Of a stretch of 6,650 nt of DNA, positions 1 through 5,601 are shown one piece after another. Position 1 is the stretch's first letter, and each line of letters begins with the position of its first letter. A program made the translations under genes and the position numbers. Below the pieces are notes generated by a model, which worked only from the letters and a program-made list of their open reading frames with translations, was not told the DNA's origin and did not search any database. The stretch spans positions 1 to 6,650 of the forward strand of contig JAEMRL010000137.1 in NCBI GenBank assembly GCA_016463385.1, given 5' to 3'. This DNA is from Thermoleophilia bacterium (lineage in GTDB: Bacteria; Actinomycetota; Thermoleophilia; Miltoncostaeales; Miltoncostaeaceae).

Positions 1-1877
1 GCGTCGGCCTCTCCGACGGCGACCGCCCCCGCCGCCACCAGCCGCTCGAGGGCCTCGACCGCGACGGGCCAGAACTGGGTGCCCGAACACCGGCGCACCT
101 CCGCGAGGGCGTCGTCGGCGCTCCGGCTCGGCTTGTAGGCCCGGCTGCTCACGATCACGTCCCAGCAGTCGGCCAGGGTCAGCAGCCGGGCCTCCTCCGG
201 GATCTCCTCGCCGGTGAGCCGGTCGGGGTAGCCGGCGCCGTCCCAGCGCTCGTGGTGCGAGCGGACCCATGCGGCCTGCTCGGGCGAGAGCACGTCGGCC
301 ACGATCTTCGATCCGATGTCCGCGTGCGCGGCCATCAGCGCGTACTCCTCGGCCGTGAGCGGGCCGGGCTTGAAGAGGATCCGGTCGGGCACCGCGATCT
401 TGCCGACGTCGTGCACCAGCCCGGCCTCGCGCAGCTGGGCGGCGCGCGTCACGGTCCAGCCGAGGGCGGTGGCGAGCTGCACGGCCAGGTCGGCGACGCG
501 CGCCGAGTGGCGGTGGGTGTGGGGATCCTTGGCGTCCACCGCCCACGCGAGCGCCCGCATCGCCCGTAGGCTCGGCGCCTCGGCCCGCTCGGCCCCGCGC
601 CGTGAGAAGACCTCCTCGGCCACGTGGAAGGAATAGAGGACCGCCCGGTTGCGGCCGGAGACCTTGGCCCAGTGCAGGGCGACCTCGGCCTGGCGGTAGA
701 GGTCGGCGGCCCCCTCGGCCGAGGCGCTGGACGAGATCCCGAGCGACGCGGTCAGGTAGCCGACGCCCGGGAAGGGCTCCTCGGCCAGGGCCCGGCGCAG
801 CCGGGCGGCCGCGTCGCGCGCGGCCTCCTCGGTGGTCTCGGGCAGCAGCCAGGCGTACTCGTCGCCGCCGGTGCGCCCGACCCAGTCGGAGCCGCGCACG
901 TGACCGCCGAGCCGCGCCGCCACCTCGCGCAGCACGGCGTCGCCGGCCGCCTGGCCGTGGGTCTCGTTGATCCTGCGGAAGCCGTCGATGTCGACGAGCA
1001 CGAGCGACAAGGCGCGGCCGTAACGCCGCGCCCGCTCGGACTCGCGCTCCATCAGCTCGGAGAAGGCGCGCGCGTCGGGCAGGCCCACCAGGGGGTCCGC
1101 CCCGGAGCCCGCGACCTCGAGCGCCAGCAGGCGCTCGGCGACGACCGACGAGGCGACCATGCCGGCCATGGTGACCATCGCGCCGGCCAGGTCGGCGCGC
1201 GGCGCCCGGCCCCCGACGGACCACGCGGCGACGTCGCCCCAGTGCTCGTCGGCGACCCGGATCGGCGCCGTCAGCGCCGGGTCGCCGGGCGGCGCCGTGC
1301 CGACGGCGGGGCCTCCGGCCGACGAGGCGGCGACGATCGCCGAGGAGCCGGAGCCGCGCACCACGCCGGCCGCCGCTCCCCCGGTGAGGGCGCCGAGCTC
1401 GCGGGCGACCCGGTCGGTCACGACCTCCACGGCCGCGCCGATCGAGACGGCCGCGCCGACGCGCCGCAGGCCCGAGCGCACGCGCTCGGCGCGGACCCGG
1501 GCGGTGGCGTCCTTGACGGTGAGGATGTGCGCGGGCGGCCCGCCGCCGGGGACGGGCACGACCGCCGCGCTGACGATGGCCGGGAAGCGGGTGCCGTCGG
1601 TGCGGGAGAGGACGATGTCGCGGTCGGCCGCGCCGGAGCGGGCGCACTCGACCAGGGCCGTCAGCAGCAGGGCGGCGCCGGGGCCGGCGACGGCGCGATC
1701 GTGCGCGGCGAAGCCGGTCATGGCCCGGAACGCGTCGTTGACCTCCACCACGCATCCGTCGTCCGACAGCACCACCAGGCCGTCCGGGAGGAGGGCGAGG
1801 ATCGACGCGGTGCGTCCGCCGTCGCCGGCGGGCTGGGCGGCCCCGTGGCCGGGGCGATCGTCTCGATCGTTGAGCAT
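1..1877 (-). CDS. PAS–GAF-like–GGDEF–HD-GYP cyclic-di-GMP turnover protein (C-terminus cut by window start)
   Basis: This cytoplasmic signalling protein carries domains to make and to degrade cyclic di-GMP; 625 codons are visible. Residues about 24-125 look like PAS (DGLVV at 32-36, then VNDAF). Residues about 135-250 look like a weak GAF-type sensor. Residues about 255-415 are GGDEF: D296 and D298 in the metal loop, N304, GGDEY at 337-341, and an RGSD inhibitory I-site at 328-331, exactly five residues before GGDEY. Residues about 430-625 are HD-GYP: H457, HD 489-490, K493, H518, HH 541-542, GYP 549-551 and D570, so the metal ligands are intact. No membrane segment is seen. The ATG at 1877 has GAAGG nine bases upstream; a GTG seven codons earlier is the alternative. 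It is divergent from imuB. Both active sites look competent, but which activity dominates cannot be told from sequence. The stop codon lies outside the window. Confidence 0.93.
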   Translation of the reverse strand, partial: MLNDRDDRPGHGAAQPAGDGGRTASILALLPDGLVVLSDDGCVVEVNDAFRAMTGFAAHDRAVAGPGAALLLTALVECARSGAADRDIVLSRTDGTRFPAIVSAAVVPVPGGGPPAHILTVKDATARVRAERVRSGLRRVGAAVSIGAAVEVVTDRVARELGALTGGAAAGVVRGSGSSAIVAASSAGGPAVGTAPPGDPALTAPIRVADEHWGDVAAWSVGGRAPRADLAGAMVTMAGMVASSVVAERLLALEVAGSGADPLVGLPDARAFSELMERESERARRYGRALSLVLVDIDGFRRINETHGQAAGDAVLREVAARLGGHVRGSDWVGRTGGDEYAWLLPETTEEAARDAAARLRRALAEEPFPGVGYLTASLGISSSASAEGAADLYRQAEVALHWAKVSGRNRAVLYSFHVAEEVFSRRGAERAEAPSLRAMRALAWAVDAKDPHTHRHSARVADLAVQLATALGWTVTRAAQLREAGLVHDVGKIAVPDRILFKPGPLTAEEYALMAAHADIGSKIVADVLSPEQAAWVRSHHERWDGAGYPDRLTGEEIPEEARLLTLADCWDVIVSSRAYKPSRSADDALAEVRRCSGTQFWPVAVEALERLVAAGAVAVGEAD

Positions 1878-1923
1878 TCCCCGGCACCTTCGGCGCACGG
1901 CGGGGCGGAGTTGATCCGGGAGG

Positions 1924-1952
1924 TTGATGACGTCCGGCGCGTGAGCGAACAT
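1924..1952 (+). promoter_or_regulatory. Possible imuB promoter
   Basis: TTGATG (1924-1929) resembles a -35 element. Exactly 17 bases later GAACAT (1947-1952) keeps the A and final T of an actinobacterial -10. Transcription would then start near 1959-1960, at an in-frame GTG. The -10 would lie inside the LexA box, giving direct repressor occlusion. The -10 match is weak, so this is inference. A GGGAGG at 1918-1923 is too far from the ATG at 1951 to be its ribosome binding site. Confidence 0.35.
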
Positions 1953-1959
1953 GTGTTCG
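1946..1959. promoter_or_regulatory. LexA (SOS) operator
   Basis: The bases CGAACATGTGTTCG have perfectly inverted CGAAC/GTTCG arms around a central ATGT. They fit the Gram-positive and actinobacterial LexA/DinR consensus CGAAC-N4-GTTCG. The site covers the ATG of imuB (1951-1953), so bound LexA would sit on the start of that gene, and cleavage of LexA after DNA damage would release it. The divergent GGDEF/HD-GYP gene begins 69 bases away and could be affected too, but that is not evident from the sequence. Confidence 0.85.
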
Positions 1960-3153
1960 GTGATCGTCGCCGTCCACATCCCCCGCCTGGCCCTGCTGGT
2001 CGCCCTGCTGCGCGCGCGCCGGCCGCTCGACGCGCCGGTCGCCCTCGGGCCCGACCCCGGTGCCCCGCAGGTGGTCGGTCTCTGCACCCCGGCCGCGGAG
2101 GCCCAGGGCGTCCGCCCCGGCCTGCGCGTGGGCGAGGCGCTCGCGCGCTGCCCCGGGCTGGATCTCGTGGTCGCCGACCCGGGGGCCGCCGCCGACGCCT
2201 CCGAGCGCACGCTGGAGCGCCTCGAGGCGGCCGGGTTCGCCGTGGAGCCGATCGGGATCGACGCCGCGGCCTTCGACGCACGCGGCACCATGCGCCTGCA
2301 CGGCGGGCTCGACGGGGTGCTGCGGCGCGTCCGGGCGGCGCTCCCGGTGGGTGCGGGCGGCCGGGTGGGTGCGGCCCCCTCGCTGTTCGGCGCCCTCCAG
2401 GCGGCCCACGAGGCGCCGGCCGGACGGCCGCTCATCCTCGCACCCGGCGAGGTGGCCGGGTTCCTCGCCCCGCTGCCCGTCGACCGCCTCCCCCTCATCC
2501 CCGAGTCGATCCGCGCCCTCCACGACCTCGGCCTGCGCACGATCGGCCAGGTGGCCGCGCTGCCGCGGGCGGCGGTGCTCGACCGCCTGGGGTTCCCCGG
2601 CCTCGCGGCCTGGCGCCTGGCCTGCGGCGAGGACGACCGGGCGCTCCGCCCCCGCATACCCCCGCGCCCGCTGCGGGCGACGATCACCTTCCCCGAGCCG
2701 GTCGGGGCCCGTCCCGCGCTCGACGCCGCCGCGCGGCTGCTGCTGGGCGAGCTGGCGGCGGCGGCGCGCGGGCGCGGGGCGGCGCTGCGCACCCTGGCCA
2801 TGCGGGCCCGCCTCGTCGATGGGGGGTCGTGGGTGCGCGACCTGGCCCTGCGCGAGGCGACGACCGATCCGGAGCGCCTGGCCCTCGCGGCGCTGCCGCG
2901 CCTCGGTGAGATCCCCGCACCGGTCACCGACCTGTGGATCATCGGCGACGCCTCCGGCGCGCTCGGCGGCCATCAGCTGACCGCCGTCCCCTCCCCCGCC
3001 CAGGAGCTCCGTGCGCGCGCCGGCGAGGCGGTGCGGCAGGTCCGCGCCGCCCAGGGCGACGAGGCGCTGCTGCGGATCGTCGAGATCGAGCCGTGGTCGC
3101 GCCGCCCGGAGCGCCGCTGGGCGCTCACGCCCTACGAGCCGGTGCCCGAGTGA
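1951..3153 (+). CDS. imuB: ImuB-like Y-family polymerase homologue (SOS mutagenesis protein)
   Basis: This 400-residue protein belongs to the ImuB branch of Y-family polymerases. ImuB normally brings the error-prone polymerase DnaE2 to the sliding clamp during translesion synthesis rather than copying DNA itself. The N-terminus (VAVHIPRLAL, residues 6-15) replaces the first catalytic aspartate motif. The second motif reads GIDAAAFD at 102-109, keeping D104 but with alanine where active enzymes have glutamate. Residues about 185-235 resemble the helix-hairpin-helix region. The C-terminus PERRWALTPYEP (386-397) is typical of the family. HQLTAV at 341-346 could be a degenerate clamp-binding motif. 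In frame upstream there is a TGA at 1942, so only ATG 1951 or GTG 1960 can start the gene. It overlaps the next gene by 4 bp. A LexA box covers the start, so it is probably SOS-induced. Confidence 0.88.
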   Translation: MCSVIVAVHIPRLALLVALLRARRPLDAPVALGPDPGAPQVVGLCTPAAEAQGVRPGLRVGEALARCPGLDLVVADPGAAADASERTLERLEAAGFAVEPIGIDAAAFDARGTMRLHGGLDGVLRRVRAALPVGAGGRVGAAPSLFGALQAAHEAPAGRPLILAPGEVAGFLAPLPVDRLPLIPESIRALHDLGLRTIGQVAALPRAAVLDRLGFPGLAAWRLACGEDDRALRPRIPPRPLRATITFPEPVGARPALDAAARLLLGELAAAARGRGAALRTLAMRARLVDGGSWVRDLALREATTDPERLALAALPRLGEIPAPVTDLWIIGDASGALGGHQLTAVPSPAQELRARAGEAVRQVRAAQGDEALLRIVEIEPWSRRPERRWALTPYEPVPE

Positions 3154-3404
3154 GTCTCCGCGCCCTGGCGTCCCCGCACGCGGTGGAGGTGTCCTGCGAC
3201 CCCGGCGGGACGCCCGTCGAGGTGGCGCTCGACGCGGGGCGGCCGCGGCGGGTGATGACGGTGCGCGACGACTGGCTGGTCCAGGACCTCTGGTGGACCG
3301 ACCGGGCGATCGACCGCCACTACTTCGAGCTGGTGCTCGACTCCGGGCGGCTGGTGGTCGTCTACCGCGACGGCCCCGGCGGCGCCTGGTTCGCGCACCG
3401 CTGA
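3150..3404 (+). CDS. DUF6504-like small protein coupled to imuB
   Basis: This is an 84-residue protein of unknown biochemical function. Its core (residues about 36-81) has the pattern of the small domain found beside or fused to ImuB-type proteins in actinobacteria: a DDWLVQDLWWT stretch, then R56 with HYFE (57-60), then VVVYRDG and GGAWF. It is therefore likely an accessory of translesion synthesis, perhaps contacting ImuB or DnaE2; that role is inferred from context only. The GTG start at 3150 overlaps the imuB TGA by four bases (GTGA), which implies translational coupling and joint SOS control. No signal peptide or membrane segment is present. A strong hairpin begins immediately after its stop. 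The DUF number is assigned by recall of the pattern and should be treated as probable. Confidence 0.8.
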   Translation: MSLRALASPHAVEVSCDPGGTPVEVALDAGRPRRVMTVRDDWLVQDLWWTDRAIDRHYFELVLDSGRLVVVYRDGPGGAWFAHR

Positions 3405-3435
3405 CGCGGGCGGCGCCACGACGGCGCCGCCCGCG
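3405..3435. terminator. Bidirectional hairpin terminator between convergent genes
   Basis: A perfect 13-bp stem (CGCGGGCGGCGCC at 3405-3417 against 3423-3435) closes a five-base loop, ACGAC. It begins directly after the stop of the DUF6504-like gene and ends 11 bases before the stop of the convergent ferritin-like gene, so it can serve both. No T-tract follows on either strand, as is common for terminators in high-GC actinobacteria. Confidence 0.8.
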
Positions 3436-3446
3436 CGCGGATGCCC

Positions 3447-4157
3447 CTACGTGACGATGAAGCCCGTGGAGCCCACCACGTCGAGCACCTGCTTCATGTT
3501 CGCGTGGCCGTTGAGCACCTCGTCCTTCTCGGCCGGCAGACGCCCCGGCACCAGGCTGCGCGCCCAGGCGGCGTGCCGCGCCTCGACCGCAAGCACCTGC
3601 GCGGCGACGAGGATGTAGGCCGTCTTGCGGATCCGGTAGCTCTGGCCGATGTAGGCCGAGACCCCGGTGTCCTCCAGCTGCATCGCCGTCTTGATGAACA
3701 GGTTGGTGTTCGTCGGGATGCCCTTGAAGTCGAACTTCGGCGAGGCGACGGCACTCGACCCGAGGGTCTTGGCCAGGAAGTCGACGTGCGCGGCCTCGTG
3801 GCCCGCGACGATCTCGGCGAAGGTCTTCTGCTCACCGCTGAGCGCGTTGCCCGCGACTGCCTGGCGGTAGAACTCCGCCTCCAGGTACTCGAGCGTCAGC
3901 GCGAAGTTCAGGATCGCGACGTCCTGCTTGGACGAGCGCGAGTCGGCGCCCAGCGCGGTGCTGGAGAGGCCGCCGAGCAGGAGGCCTCCACCCATCAGCG
4001 CCCCGCCGCCCATGGCGGCCTTGCGCAGCAACTGGGCGCGAGTGTCACCCGAGGCGGCGGCCTCCTCGAGCCCCGGCGTCCGCACGACGGCGTCGGCCGC
4101 CTCGCGGATGGCGCCATCGGTGTCCACCTGGGCCAGGTCGATCTGCCGTTCGGTCAT
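3447..4157 (-). CDS. Ferritin-like di-iron-fold protein with N-terminal export or anchor segment
   Basis: This 236-residue protein resembles the Ferritin_2-type family of four-helix carboxylate proteins; its substrate is unknown. Candidate metal ligands follow the family order: E90/E93 in helix A, E121 and H124 (ExxH), E162 in helix C, and E192 with H195 (ExxH). Before the bundle, residues 39-46 read TRAQLLRK, which aligns with a Tat leader but has alanine in place of the second arginine. A glycine-rich hydrophobic run follows at 49-70, so the protein is probably exported or membrane-anchored by a degenerate Tat signal; this is inferred. The N-terminal 38 residues are acidic and look unstructured. 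The ATG at 4157 has GAGGGG eight bases upstream. The gene lies 89 bp downstream of the amidase on the same strand and may share its transcript. Confidence 0.85.
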   Translation of the reverse strand: MTERQIDLAQVDTDGAIREAADAVVRTPGLEEAAASGDTRAQLLRKAAMGGGALMGGGLLLGGLSSTALGADSRSSKQDVAILNFALTLEYLEAEFYRQAVAGNALSGEQKTFAEIVAGHEAAHVDFLAKTLGSSAVASPKFDFKGIPTNTNLFIKTAMQLEDTGVSAYIGQSYRIRKTAYILVAAQVLAVEARHAAWARSLVPGRLPAEKDEVLNGHANMKQVLDVVGSTGFIVT

Positions 4158-4165
4158 CTGGTGTT

Positions 4166-4171
4166 CCCCTC
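4166..4171 (-). promoter_or_regulatory. Ribosome binding site of the ferritin-like gene
   Basis: GAGGGG on the minus strand lies eight bases before the ATG at 4157 and decides that start. The only other nearby ATG, 16 bases further upstream, is out of frame. Confidence 0.7.
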
Positions 4172-4183
4172 ATCGGTTCCGCG

Positions 4184-4198
4184 GGCCCCGGAGGGGCC
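4184..4198 (-). other. Short hairpin in the amidase–ferritin spacer
   Basis: GGCCCC and GGGGCC form a perfect 6-bp stem with a three-base loop, in the 89-bp spacer (4158-4246) between the amidase stop and the ferritin-like start. It could be a weak terminator or attenuator, or a stabilising element in a joint transcript. No convincing promoter for the downstream gene was found in this spacer. Confidence 0.35.
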
Positions 4199-4246
4199 GG
4201 CGGACATGTGCGATGGAAGGGGCTACTCCCGACCGGCCGGTGCGGA

Positions 4247-5284
4247 TCAGGGCGCGGCGGCCCCCGGGGACGATCCGGTTCCCGGCGAACCGGCGGTGTT
4301 TACGACGGCCAGCCACCCGCCGCGTCCGACGGCGTTGGAGCGGCCTGTCTTGACCAGCCGGTAGCCGGTCGGGACGCGGGACGGCCGGGTCCTCCACGGG
4401 CCGATCGTCGCCGGCAGCACCGCCTCCACGGGCTGACGGAAGCCCGCGATCACCGCGAGCCAGCCACCGCGGCCCACGGGGTTGGTCGCGCCCGTCTTGA
4501 CCAGACGGTAGCCGGCCGGGACCGACTTCGGCTTCGTCGCCCAGGGCCCGATCGTGGGGGCGAGCGCCGGCGGGGCGGTGACGCCCTGCGCCGAGTAGGT
4601 GGCGATCCCCCGTCCGATCGCCTCGGCGATCCGCTGGCGCGCCGCGGGATCCGCCAGCAGCAGCGCCTCTGCCGGGTTGGTGAGGAACGCCCCCTCCACC
4701 AGGATCGCGGGCATCCGGGTGTTGCGGAGCACGTGGAACCCGGCGGTCTTCACCCCGCGGTCGGGAAGTCCGAGCGCGGCGACCATCGCTGCCTGCACGT
4801 CACGGGCGAGCAGCCGGGCGGCCGCGCTCGAGTAGTAGAAATGGAACGTCTCCGTGCCGCTGGTCGTGGCGGCGAGCGCGTTGTTGTGGACCGAGACGAA
4901 GATGTCGACGCCGGCGTCGTTGGCGATCCTCACCCGCGCTCGCAGGTCGGCGCCCTCGGTGGTGTACGGCACGTCGCCGCCCGCCAGATCCTGCGTGCGC
5001 GTCAGCAGGGTGCGGCCGCCCTGGGCACGGAGCCAGGCGTCGAGGCGCAGCCCGATGTCGAGGTTGACGTCCTTCTCGAAGACCGCGGTGCGCCCCGCCG
5101 AGTCGGTGCGCGCCGGCAGGCCGGTCACGGTCCCCGGGGGGATGACCCCCACCGCACCGGTGTCGCCGCCCCCATGACCGGGATCGATCGCCACGAACGG
5201 CAGCGCCCCGAGCGCTGCGGCCGGCCCACCGAGCAGGCAGACGGCGGCGGCGGCGGCGAGCCAGGGCGCGATGCGCGATCGGAT
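4247..5284 (-). CDS. Secreted N-acetylmuramoyl-L-alanine amidase (Amidase_3) with two C-terminal repeats; probable ATC start
   Basis: This is a zinc amidase that cleaves the bond between N-acetylmuramic acid and the stem peptide of peptidoglycan. Numbering from the ATC at 5284 gives 345 residues. Residues 1-27 form a signal peptide: basic RSR, hydrophobic core, and a likely cut near ALGA. The catalytic domain spans about 29-230, with zinc ligands H37 (DPGHGG), E70 (FEKDVN) and H133 (SVHNN), and catalytic E197 (LVEGAF). Two 36-residue repeats follow at 244-279 and 293-328, perhaps binding the wall. Upstream of the signal peptide the frame stays open to a GTG at 5494, but it contains no ATG, GTG, TTG or CTG codon in between and its codon use is poor. 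Promoter and ribosome binding site evidence favour ATC. Domain identity is very secure; the start is less so. Confidence 0.9.
   Translation of the reverse strand: MRSRIAPWLAAAAAVCLLGGPAAALGALPFVAIDPGHGGGDTGAVGVIPPGTVTGLPARTDSAGRTAVFEKDVNLDIGLRLDAWLRAQGGRTLLTRTQDLAGGDVPYTTEGADLRARVRIANDAGVDIFVSVHNNALAATTSGTETFHFYYSSAAARLLARDVQAAMVAALGLPDRGVKTAGFHVLRNTRMPAILVEGAFLTNPAEALLLADPAARQRIAEAIGRGIATYSAQGVTAPPALAPTIGPWATKPKSVPAGYRLVKTGATNPVGRGGWLAVIAGFRQPVEAVLPATIGPWRTRPSRVPTGYRLVKTGRSNAVGRGGWLAVVNTAGSPGTGSSPGAAAP
4301..4408 (-). repeat. Amidase C-terminal repeat, copy 2
   Basis: These 36 codons (TIGPW … VPTGYRLVKTG … VGRGGWLAVV) match copy 1 at 27 of 36 residues, with a period of 49 residues (147 bases). 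The copies differ at many synonymous positions, so the duplication is old and the protein sequence has been kept by selection. I do not recognise the repeat; cell-wall attachment is a guess from its position after the catalytic domain. Confidence 0.85.
4448..4555 (-). repeat. Amidase C-terminal repeat, copy 1
   Basis: This is the first copy of the 36-residue unit (TIGPW … VPAGYRLVKTG … VGRGGWLAVI), starting about 14 residues after the catalytic domain. Conserved positions include the W of GPW, GYRLVKTG, an N, and VGRGGWLAV. A 13-residue linker joins it to copy 2. Confidence 0.85.
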
Positions 5285-5293
5285 GGTCTCGGA

Positions 5294-5299
5294 CTCCTC
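5294..5299 (-). promoter_or_regulatory. Ribosome binding site deciding the amidase start
   Basis: GAGGAG on the minus strand lies nine bases before the ATC at 5284. No ATG, GTG or TTG occurs in any frame at a workable distance, and the signal peptide begins right after the ATC. This is the main support for a non-canonical start. Confidence 0.6.
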
Positions 5300-5329
5300 G
5301 GAGTGACGTGGCGGGCGCGGGACGGCGGC

Positions 5330-5358
5330 ATCGTACTCGCGGTGCGGTTCCCTCCCAA
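5330..5358 (-). promoter_or_regulatory. Probable amidase promoter
   Basis: On the minus strand, TTGGGA (5358-5353) and TACGAT (5335-5330) are separated by exactly 17 bases, a good housekeeping-sigma pattern. Transcription would begin near 5323, giving a leader of about 39 bases that contains the GAGGAG. A start at the upstream GTG (5494) would lie outside this transcript. Confidence 0.6.
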
Positions 5359-5565
5359 CGCTCCCGGGTGGGCGTGCGTTTGCGGGGGGAAACGCATGGG
5401 CACGATCTCTACGCGGACGACGGCGCGGGCCGGTCCGGCCGAAACATGTGGTGCAGGGCGAACACGCACCACAGACAGCGACACCGGCGGGCACCCGGTG
5501 ATCGCAGACCCTCCCAGAGGGGCGCCGCGGGCACCGGCGCCCCTCTCGGCGTTTCAGGACGGCAT
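5359..5565. other. Gene-free divergent spacer rich in hairpins
   Basis: This part of the 317-bp spacer between the amidase and DUF4389 genes holds no convincing gene. Third-position GC falls and rare codons appear in every open frame. It holds inverted repeats: TGCGTTT/AAACGCA (5375-5396, 8-base loop), GGCCGG/CCGGCC (5428-5440), TGTGGTGC/GCACCACA (5447-5473), CACCGG/CCGGTG (5482-5500) and the long hairpin at 5516-5546. This could be a small RNA locus or protein-binding region; no known riboswitch signature was recognised. Confidence 0.45.
5516..5546. terminator. Strong terminator-like hairpin in the divergent spacer
   Basis: AGAGGGGCGCCG (5516-5527) pairs perfectly with 5535-5546 around the loop CGGGCAC. 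The stem is as strong as the one at 3405-3435, yet no annotated gene ends here. It may insulate the DUF4389 promoter from upstream plus-strand transcription, or end an unannotated small RNA. The same seven-base loop recurs in the hairpin at 5482-5500. Confidence 0.5.
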
Positions 5566-5594
5566 TTGTGGGGCGGGCGGGCCGCCCCTAGAGT
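5566..5594 (+). promoter_or_regulatory. Probable leaderless promoter of the DUF4389 gene
   Basis: TTGTGG (5566-5571) and TAGAGT (5589-5594) are separated by 17 bases. The -10 fits TANNNT and ends seven bases before the ATG at 5602, so transcription should start at or one base before the A of the start codon. There is no Shine-Dalgarno sequence between, as expected for the leaderless mRNAs common in actinobacteria. Confidence 0.65.
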
Positions 5595-5601
5595 CGGCCG
5601 C

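Noticed and set aside
624..2909. A 761-codon plus-strand open frame
   Set aside because: It is antisense to the GGDEF/HD-GYP gene and then runs out of frame through imuB. It has no domain pattern and its composition is typical of the shadow of GC-rich coding sequence.
5285..5494. Extending the amidase upstream to the GTG at 5494
   Set aside because: It would put 80 residues before a signal peptide, uses codons rare elsewhere in the window (AGA, AGG, TGT, GCA), and lies upstream of the predicted promoter.
5285..5560. A cyclic-di-AMP (ydaO-type) or other riboswitch before the cell-wall hydrolase
   Set aside because: Such riboswitches often precede wall hydrolases in actinobacteria, so I looked for the GGGGUGAAUC and CAGCUAACC signatures and for common c-di-GMP, TPP and cobalamin signatures. 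None was found, and the predicted leader is only about 39 bases.
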